Made by a program: the position numbers and the translations under genes. A DNA stretch of 64,000 nt, taken from NCBI GenBank assembly GCA_913063155.1, contig CAJXYU010000001.1, positions 62,001 to 126,000 of the forward strand, given 5' to 3'. The notes beneath the pieces were generated by a model, which was given only the letters and a program-made list of their open reading frames with translations, was not told the origin of the DNA and made no database searches. Below are positions 34,787 through 43,878 of this stretch, in pieces. The stretch is from an uncultured Desulfovibrio sp. GTDB lineage: Bacteria; Desulfobacterota; Desulfovibrionia; Desulfovibrionales; Desulfovibrionaceae. The stretch's first letter is position 1; each line of letters begins with the position of its first letter.

Positions 34787-35704
34787 TCAGCAGCAGATGT
34801 TGCAGGTCTTCCCCCCCTGGCAATGTTCCTTCATGGTGTCGATGAAACAGGCCAGCGCCGACGGCACTTCTCCTTCCTTCCAGATAAGCTTGAGTTCGCT
34901 GATGCCTTTTTGCTCACCCCATTCATAGTGAATGAGTTTCACGCTGGGCGGGCAGGCCCGCTCCATGCGCGCGGGCACGAACCCCATGCCCATGCCCGCT
35001 GAGACCAGGGCCAGCTTTGTCTGGTGCGTGCCCGCCTCCTGCACGATGTTGGGCACAATGCCCCTGTTATGAAAACGGGCGATGGTCTTGTCGTAGGAAA
35101 CCGGGGAGTATTCCCGCGGAAACATGATCAGGTCTTCGCCATGCAGGTCTTCGTCGCAGGAGATGTCCTGACGCGCGATGGGATGGTCCTCATGTACGGC
35201 CAGCACATACTCTTCGCTCAGGAAGGTCAGCCAATCCAGTCCACGCATTTCAACGCAGCAACAATGCACCAGCCCGGCGTCCATCTCACCGGCGGCGACG
35301 GCATCGCGCTGCACGTGGGAATACATTTCCCGGATGTCCAGAGTGATGCCGGGATGATGCTTGCGAAACTCGGCAACCACGTTGGGAAATCTCGACTGGG
35401 CCGCCGTGTTCACAAATCCCACCTGCAGCCTGCCTATCTCGCCCCGGGCCATGCGCTTCACTTTCTCCACGCCGCAATCAAGACTTTCCAGAGTGCTCCG
35501 CGCCACACACAGGAACTTGCGCCCCTCGGGCGTCAGCCGCACCCTGCGGTTGGAGCGGTCGAAAAGCAGCACGCCCATCTCCTCCTCCAGCTTCTTGATC
35601 TGCTGACTGAGCGGCGGCTGGGCAATGAAGAGCCTGGCGGCGGCGCGCCCGAAATGCAATTCCTCGGCCACGGCTATGAAATATCTGAGTTGCCTCAGTT
35701 CCAT
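34787..35704 (-). CDS. LysR-family regulator 3 of 5
   Basis: 305 residues with the same N-terminal helix-turn-helix (MELRQLRYFIAVAEELHFGRAAARL, AQPPLSQQIKKLEEEMG) and a LysR effector domain. It ends in a Cys-rich TCNICC, which is unusual for this family and could sense metal or redox state (inference). It is divergent from small protein 3 at 35897, with a 192-base intergenic region holding the TATTGGAC-type promoter. It lies directly upstream of LysR 2 on the same strand. Confidence 0.92.
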   Translation of the reverse strand: MELRQLRYFIAVAEELHFGRAAARLFIAQPPLSQQIKKLEEEMGVLLFDRSNRRVRLTPEGRKFLCVARSTLESLDCGVEKVKRMARGEIGRLQVGFVNTAAQSRFPNVVAEFRKHHPGITLDIREMYSHVQRDAVAAGEMDAGLVHCCCVEMRGLDWLTFLSEEYVLAVHEDHPIARQDISCDEDLHGEDLIMFPREYSPVSYDKTIARFHNRGIVPNIVQEAGTHQTKLALVSAGMGMGFVPARMERACPPSVKLIHYEWGEQKGISELKLIWKEGEVPSALACFIDTMKEHCQGGKTCNICC

Positions 35705-35803
35705 GCGCCCTCCTTTCCGCCCTGAAAAAGTTGCCTGGCCCGCAATTTATTGAGTTTCATGCCTCCCTCCTCTCGATATGAAAAAGATATCAAGACTGGC
35801 ATT

Positions 35804-35840
35804 CATATGTATTGGACATATCATTTTTCCCGGTCATACT
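35804..35840 (+). promoter_or_regulatory. LysR 3/small-protein-3 promoter
   Basis: CATATGTATTGGACATATCAT at 35804-35824 contains the TTGGAC -35 (35812-35817); CATACT at 35835-35840 follows after 17 bases. Confidence 0.6.
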
Positions 35841-35896
35841 AGCAGGAAAACTGGATTGCAAGACTTCCCGCAATAACAAACCGAACGGAGCAAACC

Positions 35897-36124
35897 ATGA
35901 TGAACGGCGACTTGTATGACATGGAAAGACACGCCTATGAAGAGATACGCAGAAATTCCGGCGCCGCCCGCCATGACAATGCCGGACACGACGTGACCAA
36001 CACGCTGCGCGCCGTGGTGGTCTTGGTGTCCATTTGCGTGGCCCTGCTGGGGATGTGCACGCTCACGACCATCGCCACGGAGGAAACGCCCCGGATAACA
36101 GCGGCTGCCCCCTACAAGCGCTGA
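35897..36124 (+). CDS. Small single-TM protein 3 (LysR-associated)
   Basis: 75 residues. LYDMERHAYEEIRRNSG is homologous to copies 1 and 2; one membrane segment at about 38-58 (LRAVVVLVSICVALLGMC) is followed by a short polar tail of about 17 residues not present in the others. GGAGC lies before the tandem ATG ATG. Its 3' end overlaps the 3' end of LysR 4 by 13 bases, convergent. Confidence 0.65.
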   Translation: MMNGDLYDMERHAYEEIRRNSGAARHDNAGHDVTNTLRAVVVLVSICVALLGMCTLTTIATEETPRITAAAPYKR

Positions 36125-37002
36125 GCCTGTTTTTTGATCTCCTCAATGAAGTTCGCCACCAATTTTGAACAGTCCTTCTTCCAGATAAGGGAGATACGGA
36201 CCTCCAGAAGATTGTCTGCAGGGTCGATGGGCACGAACGAGACATCCAGCGGACAGAGCCTACTGCTCATGGCCGGGACAAGTGCAAAGCCCACCCCTGC
36301 CGCAACCAGGGCCAAAGTGGTTTGTTTGGTTCCGGCGCACTGCACGATGTCGGGGGCGGCTCCCAGACGGTTGAAGGTTCCCAAAACCGCGTCATATATG
36401 ACCGGGCCATCCTTGCGCTCGAAAAAAATCATGGCCTGTCCATCCAACTCCCCAAGGCTGAGCATCTCCTTCCCGGCCAAAGGGTGGCCCGATGGAAACG
36501 CGAGCACATAGGGTTCGCGCAGGAACGGCAAGGACTCAAACTCCTGATCCGGCCCCTGGCTGCGTACAAGGCCGACGTCGAGCACCCCTCTGCGAACCAA
36601 CTCCCGCATCCTGACGCTACGGTGCTCATGGAGGTCAATGGAAACATCGGGGTGTCTTTCCTTGAACCGTTTGATGACATGAGGGAAACGCCCCAGGGAG
36701 GCTGCCGGAATGAACCCGACGGACAATTGCCCGTAGCGTCCGGAGCGCATCTCCTCCAACCGGGTCCGGGCGGATTCCAATTGCGACAGGACGCTTTCGG
36801 CGACTTCCTTCAGATATTCGCCCTCCCCGGTAAGCCGCACGCCGTGCCTTTCCCGTTCGAAGAGCCTGGTTTCCAGCTCCTCCTCAAGGTTCTTGATCTG
36901 ACGACTCAGGGGCGGCTGGGCAATGTGCACCCGCTCGGCAGCCTTGGTAAAGCTCGACTCCTCGGCCACCGCCAAAAAATATTTCAACTGCCTCAGTTCC
37001 AT
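36112..37002 (-). CDS. LysR-family regulator 4 of 5
   Basis: 296 residues. The most divergent of the five: MELRQLKYFLAVAEESSFTKAAERV, AQPPLSRQIKNLEEELETRLFERE. A full effector domain follows. It is divergent from the AhpD-like gene at 37113 and overlaps small protein 3 at its 3' end. Ligand unknown. Confidence 0.92.
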   Translation of the reverse strand: MELRQLKYFLAVAEESSFTKAAERVHIAQPPLSRQIKNLEEELETRLFERERHGVRLTGEGEYLKEVAESVLSQLESARTRLEEMRSGRYGQLSVGFIPAASLGRFPHVIKRFKERHPDVSIDLHEHRSVRMRELVRRGVLDVGLVRSQGPDQEFESLPFLREPYVLAFPSGHPLAGKEMLSLGELDGQAMIFFERKDGPVIYDAVLGTFNRLGAAPDIVQCAGTKQTTLALVAAGVGFALVPAMSSRLCPLDVSFVPIDPADNLLEVRISLIWKKDCSKLVANFIEEIKKQAQRL

Positions 37003-37042
37003 GCTTCCTCCAAGCCATACCTGAAAAGTATCCAGTCATGCC

Positions 37043-37082
37043 TTAATATATATTAGACGCATACCTGTGTCAGGAATACAGT
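37043..37082 (+). promoter_or_regulatory. LysR 4/AhpD-like promoter
   Basis: TTAATATATATTAGACGCAT carries a TTAGAC -35 (37053-37058), with TACAGT at 37077-37082 as a possible -10. Confidence 0.45.
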
Positions 37083-37112
37083 TTCCCCATCACACTTAGC
37101 AAGGAGAAAAAC

Positions 37113-37505
37113 ATGACGAACGAACGCTATGAGCGGGGACTGGAAAACCTGAATAAAGTGGACGGCCATGCTGCAGAGGCAGTCATGGAAGCGCTCAAGG
37201 ATGTGGCCCCGGACCTGGGCGCCTACATCATCGAATACGGCTTCGGCGACATCTACAACCGGCCGGGGCTGACTTTCAAGGAGCGGGAAATCGCCACGGT
37301 GGCGGCCCTCACCGCACTGGGGCATGCTGCTCCACAGCTCAAGGTGCATGTGCATGCGGCCCTGAATGTGGGCTGCACCATGCAGGAGATCGTGGAAATC
37401 ATCATCCAGATGTCGGCCTATGCCGGCTTTCCGGCTTCCCTCAACGGCATGTTCGCAGCCAAGGAGGTCTTCGTCGAGCGCGGCCTGATCGACAAAAGGG
37501 ACTAA
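37113..37505 (+). CDS. Carboxymuconolactone decarboxylase/AhpD-like protein
   Basis: 130 residues of CMD fold: LTFKEREIATVAALTALGHAAPQLKVHVHAALNVGCTMQEIVEIIIQMSAYAGFPASLNGM. AhpD relatives use a CxxC pair for peroxidase activity; here only one Cys is present in the core (GCTMQE), so the protein is more like the plain gamma-CMD class. AAGGAG precedes the ATG. Divergent from LysR 4, and its stop overlaps the LysR 5 stop by four bases. It may be the LysR 4 target. Confidence 0.85.
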   Translation: MTNERYERGLENLNKVDGHAAEAVMEALKDVAPDLGAYIIEYGFGDIYNRPGLTFKEREIATVAALTALGHAAPQLKVHVHAALNVGCTMQEIVEIIIQMSAYAGFPASLNGMFAAKEVFVERGLIDKRD

Positions 37506-38389
37506 ACCAAGCGGTAGCGCTCGATGACCTCAAAGAAACGGTCGAGGATGGCGCCTTCGCTGCCCGGCTGCCAAACCATGGTGATCTCCCAATAGGGGAG
37601 GTCGCCCATGATGGACAGAAACTGAACGCCGTCGCGGTGGTTCTTGCGTGACGAACTGGGCACCAGGGCGCTGCCGAGCCCGGCGGCCACCAGTGCGATG
37701 GTGCTCTGTTCCGTGTTGGATTCCTGTACGATGTCCGGACTGAATCCGGCTTTCTGAAAACTGGCGATGGTGGCGTCGAACAACTGAGGCTGCAAATGAC
37801 GCGGGTAGAAGATCATGGGTTCGCCCTTGAGGTCGGCCATGTGGATCTTGTCCATGCCCACGAAACGGTGCCCGTCGGGCACGGCCAACATGTACGGCTC
37901 GCAAAGAAAAAGGCGGGTGTTGAAATCGCGGGTGTCGTGGCCGAACAAACGCATGAAGGCCACATCGATACGCCCGGAACGCAACATGCGGAACTGATCG
38001 CGCGTGGACGCGGCGGTCAGGTCGAGCCGGATGCCGGGATTCTCGGCCCGAAACTCCCGGATCGCTTCAGGCAGCCGGCTCAGGGAGCCGGGCCCCACAA
38101 AGGCGACGGCCAGACTGCCCTCTTCGCCCTGGGCCATGCCCTGCACGCGTTCCACGGCCCGGTCCAATCCGGCAAGGATTTTGCGGGCCTCGTCCAGGAA
38201 GAGTTCCCCCTCGGGCGTCAGGCCCACCTTGCGGCTGGTGCGTTCCAGCAACCGGGCGCCCAGTTCTTCCTCAAGCTGGCGGATCTGCTGGCTCAGCGGG
38301 GGCTGGGCAATGTGCAACCGCTTGGCGGCGCGCCCGAAATGCAGTTCCTCGGCCACGGTAATAAAGTACTTCAGGTGCCTCAATTCCAT
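37502..38389 (-). CDS. LysR-family regulator 5 of 5
   Basis: 295 residues. MELRHLKYFITVAEELHFGRAAKRL, AQPPLSQQIRQLEEELGARLLERT mark the winged helix; the effector domain follows. It converges with the AhpD-like gene. Upstream lies a TATTGGAC element and, on the other strand, a 25-codon peptide gene rather than a normal target gene. Ligand unknown. Confidence 0.92.
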   Translation of the reverse strand: MELRHLKYFITVAEELHFGRAAKRLHIAQPPLSQQIRQLEEELGARLLERTSRKVGLTPEGELFLDEARKILAGLDRAVERVQGMAQGEEGSLAVAFVGPGSLSRLPEAIREFRAENPGIRLDLTAASTRDQFRMLRSGRIDVAFMRLFGHDTRDFNTRLFLCEPYMLAVPDGHRFVGMDKIHMADLKGEPMIFYPRHLQPQLFDATIASFQKAGFSPDIVQESNTEQSTIALVAAGLGSALVPSSSRKNHRDGVQFLSIMGDLPYWEITMVWQPGSEGAILDRFFEVIERYRLV

Positions 38390-38420
38390 TATTGATATCT
38401 AGGACATATTGATCGCCGTG

Positions 38421-38460
38421 TAAATATATATTGGACATCTGGGTCCATATGGGAGAAATA
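38421..38460 (+). promoter_or_regulatory. LysR 5 upstream element and promoter candidate
   Basis: TAAATATATATTGGACATCT (38421-38440) has the same TATTGGAC -35 core as the other elements; TGGAC...GTCCA makes a dyad with 6-base spacing. The -10 is weak (AGAAAT near 38454). Confidence 0.45.
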
Positions 38461-38547
38461 TCGAGTCAGCCAAAGGGGTGAAGACACGAATCCCGAGGCG
38501 ACAAGAGACCAAAATTTTTTCGGCCGGCTTCCTGAAAAGGAAGAAAA

Positions 38548-38625
38548 ATGAAGCCGGGGTGGTCCCGGCGCATTGTCTGGTGGTGTTGCGACCCGGCCGG
38601 AAAAAAGGCCCGCCGTCACAAGTGA
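38548..38625 (+). CDS. 25-residue Trp/Cys-rich peptide, leader-peptide-like
   Basis: An ATG with AGGAAG upstream opens a 25-residue frame: MKPGWSRRIV, then consecutive Trp-Trp-Cys-Cys codons (TGGTGGTGTTGC), then a basic tail ending within the terminator stem at 38604. The upstream bases CTTCC and GGAAG can pair to hide the ribosome site, and GCCGGCTTC-type bases can pair across the ATG. This is the layout of an amino-acid leader-peptide attenuator, but the only downstream gene on this strand is more than 1.8 kb away. It is divergent from LysR 5. Tentative. Confidence 0.4.
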   Translation: MKPGWSRRIVWWCCDPAGKKARRHK

Positions 38626-38637
38626 CGGCGGGCCTTT
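38604..38637. terminator. Strong hairpin after the TPR gene and the 25-codon peptide
   Basis: A perfect 16-bp stem (38604-38619 with 38622-38637) and a 2-base loop, so probably a 14-bp stem with a small loop. On the minus strand it is followed by TTT, 56 bases past the TPR stop; on the plus strand by CTACTTTT. Confidence 0.8.
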
Positions 38638-38692
38638 CTACTTTTCGACTGTCCATGAGCGCACCATTACGGCGGTGCTGCAAAAAGGGTAT

Positions 38693-39544
38693 CTAAAAGT
38701 CCAGCTTGATGGGGCCGCTTTTTCCGCTCTTACGGCCCGAGGTGCCGAAGATGCGGGGCTCCACCTGCTTGACGATCTTCTCGGCGTCCGCGTTCAGCGG
38801 ATTGCGCTCCAACACGGCCTTGGCGTTGTTGTATGCCTCGCTCCAATCACGGCGCTCCACACTGACCTTGGCCAGCTTGAGCATGAGAGTCTCGGAGCCG
38901 CCCAGGCGCCGCATGGCGTCCTTGATGGCCTCTGCGGCCTTCTCCATCTCACCAAGGGCCTCGTAGGCCGTTATGATCCCGTTGTGCGCCCGCTGGTCGG
39001 AAGCGTACTTGTCCAGGGCCTTCTTGAAATATTCCACAGCCTCGGCAGGCAGACCGCCTATGAGCAGACGATTGCCGATATCCGAGTCCAACCCGTCAAT
39101 GTCGGTATAATACTCGGAAGCCTTGCGGAATATCTTGCGTCCTTCCAGCTGTTCACCCTTCTTGATCAACTCCTGGGCCTTGATCAGATTCTCGTCCAGC
39201 ACGGCCAACCGCTTGCGCTGGCGGGCCAGCTTGGATTTCTCCATGGCCTCCTCCAGCTTGTCGTGCAGCCGCTTCAGGGTGACGAAAGCGGCCTTTTCCT
39301 TGCCGCGTGTATACGTAATGCCCTTGGGAAAAAGCTTCTGGATCATCTGCATTCCATTGAGATCCTTGAAAGCTTCCTCCAACAATGCCTGTACTTCGAA
39401 TTTTTCGCGTCCGAAAACCTGGCTGCCATTGAGCGCATGGATGGCCCTGGCCAAAGCCGCGAGGGTCTTCAGGTAGTTGTTCTTGCCCGCATAGGCACGG
39501 GCCCGTGCTATATCTTCACGGATTGTCTTTGCGCTTATACTCAT
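38693..39544 (-). CDS. TPR-repeat protein
   Basis: 283 residues. No signal peptide. The N-terminus is helical (TIREDIARARAYAGKNNYLKTLAALARAIHALNG), and two to three TPR units lie at about 175-260 (KALDKYASDQRAHNGIITAYEALGEMEKAAEAIKDAMRRLGG, AYNNAKAVLERNPLNADAEKIV). It is probably a scaffold or adaptor. ATG 39544 has GGAGAAGGA upstream; a 19-codon extension is rejected. Function unknown. Confidence 0.78.
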   Translation of the reverse strand: MSISAKTIREDIARARAYAGKNNYLKTLAALARAIHALNGSQVFGREKFEVQALLEEAFKDLNGMQMIQKLFPKGITYTRGKEKAAFVTLKRLHDKLEEAMEKSKLARQRKRLAVLDENLIKAQELIKKGEQLEGRKIFRKASEYYTDIDGLDSDIGNRLLIGGLPAEAVEYFKKALDKYASDQRAHNGIITAYEALGEMEKAAEAIKDAMRRLGGSETLMLKLAKVSVERRDWSEAYNNAKAVLERNPLNADAEKIVKQVEPRIFGTSGRKSGKSGPIKLDF

Positions 39545-39637
39545 TCCTTCTCCAAATCCCTTCTGGGGGATGAGGCTAATACAGTAAAATCGTTTAATCA
39601 AGGAGACAATGATAAATCGCCACGTATACCAATGACT

Positions 39638-40420
39638 TCAGCCTATTTTGACCCCTATCGCCTCCAACCGTTCCCTCAGGCGTGCATGGTGCGATCCCCT
39701 CCAATAGAGCCGGTTGCACGCTTTGCACAACCTGAACTCATTGAAATATTTTCTGGTTTTCGGCTCCAGGCGATGCAGAACTTCCTGCTTGGCCACGGGA
39801 GTGGTGGGCACGTTGCAGCGCAGGCAGCGGACAAAGGGGGCCGGCGCCCTGGTGATCCCCAGGAGACGCACGGTTTCGGCCAACTGGCCGTCCGGGTCCT
39901 GGCTCTGAAGCAGCCTCCCCCACATGATTCGGGTACGTTTGAGAAGCGCCCGGTCCCGGCTGAGCACGAACCGATGCTCCCGCTCGGCCAGGTCGGCGAT
40001 GGTCTCGTCATCCCAGGTGCGATGGTAGGCCGCGTCGAATCCCAGAGCGCGCAGCAGAAGGACAACCCCGGCCACGTTTTCGTCCACCAGAAACCGCAGT
40101 TCCGACAGAGGAGCAGGGCGCAACCGGGTGGGCACGGTGACGTCCACCGGCGGGACAGCAGGAAAAAGCATCACCCGATCACCGGGACAAAGCAGACGGC
40201 CCAGATCCGAATCCCGACTGTTCACCGTCACCCCGTAGACCTCGGTGTGGGGCACGCCCAAGGCCTCCACCACGTCCTTTATTGACGCCCTGCGCCGCAC
40301 CGGATAGCGTATCAATCCGCCACAATCGGCAAACAGGGCGCGCCCGGACCGGCGGACCAGGGATGAGAGTTCTCCCGAAAACCGCAGTTCCGCCACCCGC
40401 GCATCCGACTCAAAGGACAT
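39638..40420 (-). CDS. Mut7-C RNase-domain protein with N-terminal ubiquitin-like domain
   Basis: 260 residues. Residues about 5-100 match the Mut7-C ubiquitin-like fold; about 105-250 match the Mut7-C PIN-like RNase domain (FLVDENVAGVVLLLRALGFDAAY, DDETIADLAEREHRFVLSRDRALLKR) with a zinc-ribbon CxxC...CxxC (CLRCN, CKACN). It is predicted to act on RNA. ATG at 40420 is used; the next start (40435) overlaps the divergent gene. Starts five bases from the GTG start of the Ste24-like gene, so the two share a promoter region. Confidence 0.85.
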   Translation of the reverse strand: MSFESDARVAELRFSGELSSLVRRSGRALFADCGGLIRYPVRRRASIKDVVEALGVPHTEVYGVTVNSRDSDLGRLLCPGDRVMLFPAVPPVDVTVPTRLRPAPLSELRFLVDENVAGVVLLLRALGFDAAYHRTWDDETIADLAEREHRFVLSRDRALLKRTRIMWGRLLQSQDPDGQLAETVRLLGITRAPAPFVRCLRCNVPTTPVAKQEVLHRLEPKTRKYFNEFRLCKACNRLYWRGSHHARLRERLEAIGVKIG

Positions 40421-40425
40421 AACAC

Positions 40426-41658
40426 GTGAACGCATATCTGATCATCATTCTGGCTTCGCTCATCGGCGCATACCTCCTCCATTTCACGTCCCGCAGGCTC
40501 AATGCCAATGCCCTGGACCCGAACCTGCCCGAAGAATTCGCAGACTCGCTGGATGCCGATCGCTACGCACGTTCCCAGGAATACGCTCGGGCCAACATGG
40601 GATTCGACGACGTGAACGAAACCGTGAACCTGCTGATCATCCTGGCCTTCATCCTGCTGGGCGGCTTCAACGTGCTGGACACTGCGGTCCGCTCCCTGGG
40701 CCTGGGCTCCATCCTCACCGGGCTGGCCTACTTCGCGGGCCTGGGGCTGCTCAGCGGCGCCATCGGCCTTCCCTTTGACATATACCATACATTCGTTCTG
40801 GAAAACCGTTTCGGGTTCAACACCACCACCTGGGGCACTTTTCTGGCCGACAAGATCAAAGGTCTGCTCCTGGGTGCAGTCATCGGCGGCCTGCTGCTCT
40901 CGGCCATCCTCTGGTTCTTCCAGGCCGCAGGCTCACTGGCCTGGGTCTGGTGCTGGGGGTTCGCCGTGGCCTTCACCCTGTTGCTCACCTATGTGGCCCC
41001 GCAATGGATCCTGCCCCTGTTCAACAAGTTCACCCCACTGGAAGACGGCGAGCTCAGGAACAGAATCAAAGACTATGCGGGCCAGGAGGGCTACCGCCTC
41101 TCCGGCATCTTCGTCATGGACGGCTCCAAGCGCTCCACCAAGGCCAATGCGTTCTTCACGGGCTTCGGCAAGACCAAGCGCATCGCCCTGTTCGACACCC
41201 TCGTCGACAGCCTCGCCACGGACGAACTGCTGGGTGTCCTGGCCCACGAAGTGGGCCACGGAAAGCTGGGACACATCAAAAAACGCCTTGTGACCATGGT
41301 CTTCAAAACCGGCGCTGTGTTTTTCCTCATGAGCCTGTTCCTGAACAACCGGGGCCTGTTCGACGCCTTCAACATGGAGCATATGAGCATCCATGCGGGG
41401 CTGGTCTTTTTCGGCCTGCTGTACACGCCGGTATCCATGATCCTTTCCGTGGTATCCAGCGCGGTGAGCCGCAAGCATGAATTCGAGGCTGACGCTTTTG
41501 CCGCCAAAACAACGGGCGCCCCCGAAAAACTCGCGGACGCCCTGAAGAAGCTCTCCATAGACAGCCTGTCGAATCTGACGCCCCACCCGTTCACGGTCTG
41601 GCTGGACTACAGCCACCCGCCCGTGCTTCAGCGCATCAGGGCTCTCAGACGCGGCTAA
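40426..41658 (+). CDS. M48 zinc metalloprotease, Ste24/CAAX-protease-like
   Basis: 410 residues with about six to seven membrane helices. The zinc site is [10 protein letters not shown] (HExxH) with a distal EFEADAFA Glu. [24 protein letters not shown] is the family motif before it. It is predicted to cleave membrane or misfolded proteins at the inner membrane. It starts at GTG with AAAGGA seven bases upstream. Its stop overlaps the convergent chemoreceptor stop by four bases. Confidence 0.88.
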   Translation: MNAYLIIILASLIGAYLLHFTSRRLNANALDPNLPEEFADSLDADRYARSQEYARANMGFDDVNETVNLLIILAFILLGGFNVLDTAVRSLGLGSILTGLAYFAGLGLLSGAIGLPFDIYHTFVLENRFGFNTTTWGTFLADKIKGLLLGAVIGGLLLSAILWFFQAAGSLAWVWCWGFAVAFTLLLTYVAPQWILPLFNKFTPLEDGELRNRIKDYAGQEGYRLSGIFVMDGSKRSTKANAFFTGFGKTKRIALFDTLVDSLATDELLGVLAHEVGHGKLGHIKKRLVTMVFKTGAVFFLMSLFLNNRGLFDAFNMEHMSIHAGLVFFGLLYTPVSMILSVVSSAVSRKHEFEADAFAAKTTGAPEKLADALKKLSIDSLSNLTPHPFTVWLDYSHPPVLQRIRALRRG

Positions 41659-43586
41659 TACGTTTCAAACTCGCTGTCGTCGGTCTCGCCTGCGGCCAAC
41701 TGCTTCGGTCTGGCCTGCGACACGTATACATGCCGCGCATCGCCGTTGCCGTTGCCGTTACCATATCCGTTCCCCCCCATAACCTGGTCCACCGAGAAGA
41801 AGGACATGGTGCTCACAAGTTCCTCGGCCTGGCCGGAAAGTTCCTGAGCCGTGGAAGCGAGTTCCTCCGAGGCGGAGGCGTTCTGCTGCACCACGGATTC
41901 CAGTTGCGCGGTGGACGCCGCGATGTTCTCGGCCTCATGGACCTGCTCGCGACTGCTGGCGGCCACTTCATGGACCTTTTCGGCATTTTCCTGGATTTCA
42001 GTAACGATACTCTTGAACAGTACTCCTGCCTTTTCCGACAGGGTCAGGCTGGAGGCGGACAATGCGCCGATTTCCGCTGCTGCGGCACCGCTGTGCTCCG
42101 CCAATTTGCGGACTTCCGCCGCCACCACGGCGAATCCCTTGCCGTGTTCCCCGGCTCGAGCCGCCTCGATGGCCGCGTTCAGGGCCAGCAGGTTGGTCTG
42201 CCGGGCGATTTCCTCGATGACGGCGATCTTCTCGGCAATGTTGCGCATGGCTCCGACGGCCTCGTTCACAGCCTCTCCGCCTTCCACCACGTCATTGGCG
42301 GTCTTGCTGACCATGGCGTGGGTCTCTTCGGCGACACGCATGTTCGTACGGATATTCTGGGTCATCTGATCCATGGAGGCGGAAATTTCCTCCACTGCCG
42401 AGGCCTGCTCGGTCGCGCCCTGTGAGATACGCTCCGCCGCGGCATTGAGCTGTTCGCTGCCTGCGGCCACATTTTCAGAGGCTCCGAGCACGCCCATGAC
42501 GATGCTGCGCAGTTTGGCCACCATGCCGTTCAAAGCCATCACAAGCATGCCGAACTCGTTGCGGCTGATATCGGACATCTCCTTGGTCAGGTCGCCCGAG
42601 GCCATTCCCTTGGCAAAGCCGACCCCTTCGTTGACAGGCCGCAGAACGAGCCTGCGGACCACGAAGAAGATGAGGCCGATGGCGATCACGGCGATGAGCG
42701 CTCCCACTCCCAGCAGCACGTTGCGCTGGGAGATCGCAGCGGAGGCCAGGTCGCTCTCGTACGCGCTCATGCACACGACCCACCCGGTGCGGGGCTCGGT
42801 ATTGAAGGCCATGACCCGATTTTCCCCCTTCCAGTCGTAAAGTATCCGCCCGTTACCGCGGTTCAAAGTATCACGAATAAAGTCGTACCGGCTGAGATCC
42901 TGCAAAATCAGACCGGCATCCTTGGGGTGATGTATTATTCTGCCTTGGGCATCCAGCACAAAGCCATAGCCCTTCTTCCCGATGGTAAAGGGATCGATGA
43001 ACTTGGAGGTGAAGACGCTCCACTTGGGAAAAATGGCGATGCCGCCCAGGATATCTCCCTGGGGGCTGCGGACGCCGGTGGCCACGCCGAATACCAGATC
43101 GCCGCTGCCGTCCTTCGGTTGGAGGACCGTCTTGGCCACATAGGGCCTGCCGTTGCCGAGCACGGCTTGGGCATAGTCCCGGTCGCCCACGTTCACCTTC
43201 GCAATCCGCCGTCCGTCGGACTTGAGACCGGCAAGGGTATTTCCGTTCCTGTCGAAGATGATCATGCCCCACAGCTCATCGGAGCCTTTGACCACCTTAC
43301 CCATGAGCTCCTGTACGCCACGGGTGTCTCCACCGAGAGCATCGAGGACGCTCTGGTCGTCGGCCAGCAGGCTCACGTTGTCCTCAAGGCTCGACAAATA
43401 GAGCGCAAGGGAATCGGTCACAGACCGCGAAAGGCTTGTGGCGGCCCTGGTCTCGCTTTCCAGAACCATTTTATAAGAGGAATCTGAAACATAAATGACA
43501 AGGATCCCCACCCCAAGCATGATGGTGAGCACCACAGGGACGATGACCATCACCGCAAGACTTCTTTTGAACACATTGAAAATCAT
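41655..43586 (-). CDS. Methyl-accepting chemotaxis protein with dCache sensor
   Basis: 643 residues. TM1 (8-31), a periplasmic double-Cache domain (about 35-290), TM2, a HAMP domain ([17 protein letters not shown]) and the cytosolic coiled-coil signalling domain with tip motif [32 protein letters not shown]. The sensor should bind small ligands such as organic or amino acids. ATG 43586 follows GGAG; an 18-codon extension is rejected. Ends in a Gly/Asn-rich repetitive linker near the C-terminus ([10 protein letters not shown]). Confidence 0.94.
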   Translation of the reverse strand: MIFNVFKRSLAVMVIVPVVLTIMLGVGILVIYVSDSSYKMVLESETRAATSLSRSVTDSLALYLSSLEDNVSLLADDQSVLDALGGDTRGVQELMGKVVKGSDELWGMIIFDRNGNTLAGLKSDGRRIAKVNVGDRDYAQAVLGNGRPYVAKTVLQPKDGSGDLVFGVATGVRSPQGDILGGIAIFPKWSVFTSKFIDPFTIGKKGYGFVLDAQGRIIHHPKDAGLILQDLSRYDFIRDTLNRGNGRILYDWKGENRVMAFNTEPRTGWVVCMSAYESDLASAAISQRNVLLGVGALIAVIAIGLIFFVVRRLVLRPVNEGVGFAKGMASGDLTKEMSDISRNEFGMLVMALNGMVAKLRSIVMGVLGASENVAAGSEQLNAAAERISQGATEQASAVEEISASMDQMTQNIRTNMRVAEETHAMVSKTANDVVEGGEAVNEAVGAMRNIAEKIAVIEEIARQTNLLALNAAIEAARAGEHGKGFAVVAAEVRKLAEHSGAAAAEIGALSASSLTLSEKAGVLFKSIVTEIQENAEKVHEVAASSREQVHEAENIAASTAQLESVVQQNASASEELASTAQELSGQAEELVSTMSFFSVDQVMGGNGYGNGNGNGDARHVYVSQARPKQLAAGETDDSEFETY

Positions 43587-43685
43587 GACAACTCCGCACG
43601 GCCGAAAACAATCTCCTCTTGAAGTTGATTGATCGACCAATCAGTTTCATGGACCGTACGTTCGCCCCCGGACGCCGATGCCACG

Positions 43686-43723
43686 CCGCTTTGCAGACAA
43701 TCATTCGCAAAGCGGGAATTATA
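43686..43723 (-). promoter_or_regulatory. Promoter and leader hairpin of the dCache chemoreceptor
   Basis: A consensus TATAAT (43718-43723) on the minus strand would start transcription near 43711. The first transcribed bases include a 9-bp inverted repeat CCGCTTTGC/GCAAAGCGG with a 12-base spacer (43686-43715). No clear -35. Confidence 0.4.
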
Positions 43724-43878
43724 TGAACGCGTTAGATTTATCCTTGAATCATTGACCTGTAAAGAAACAGATGGGCACCATTCAGCACGCTCCGCCTTGC
43801 TGACGATGTATATTTCGGACATAATATTCAAATGATTCCACGAGTTGGAAATATGAGACACCCGCAACGGAGGACACC

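Noticed and set aside
38478-38696. A 72-codon plus-strand frame
   Set aside because: It lacks a ribosome site, runs through the terminator stem and has no recognisable features; the 25-codon frame at 38548 is better supported.
38573-40285. A 570-codon plus-strand frame
   Set aside because: It overlaps the TPR and Mut7-C genes on the other strand, and includes the terminator hairpin.
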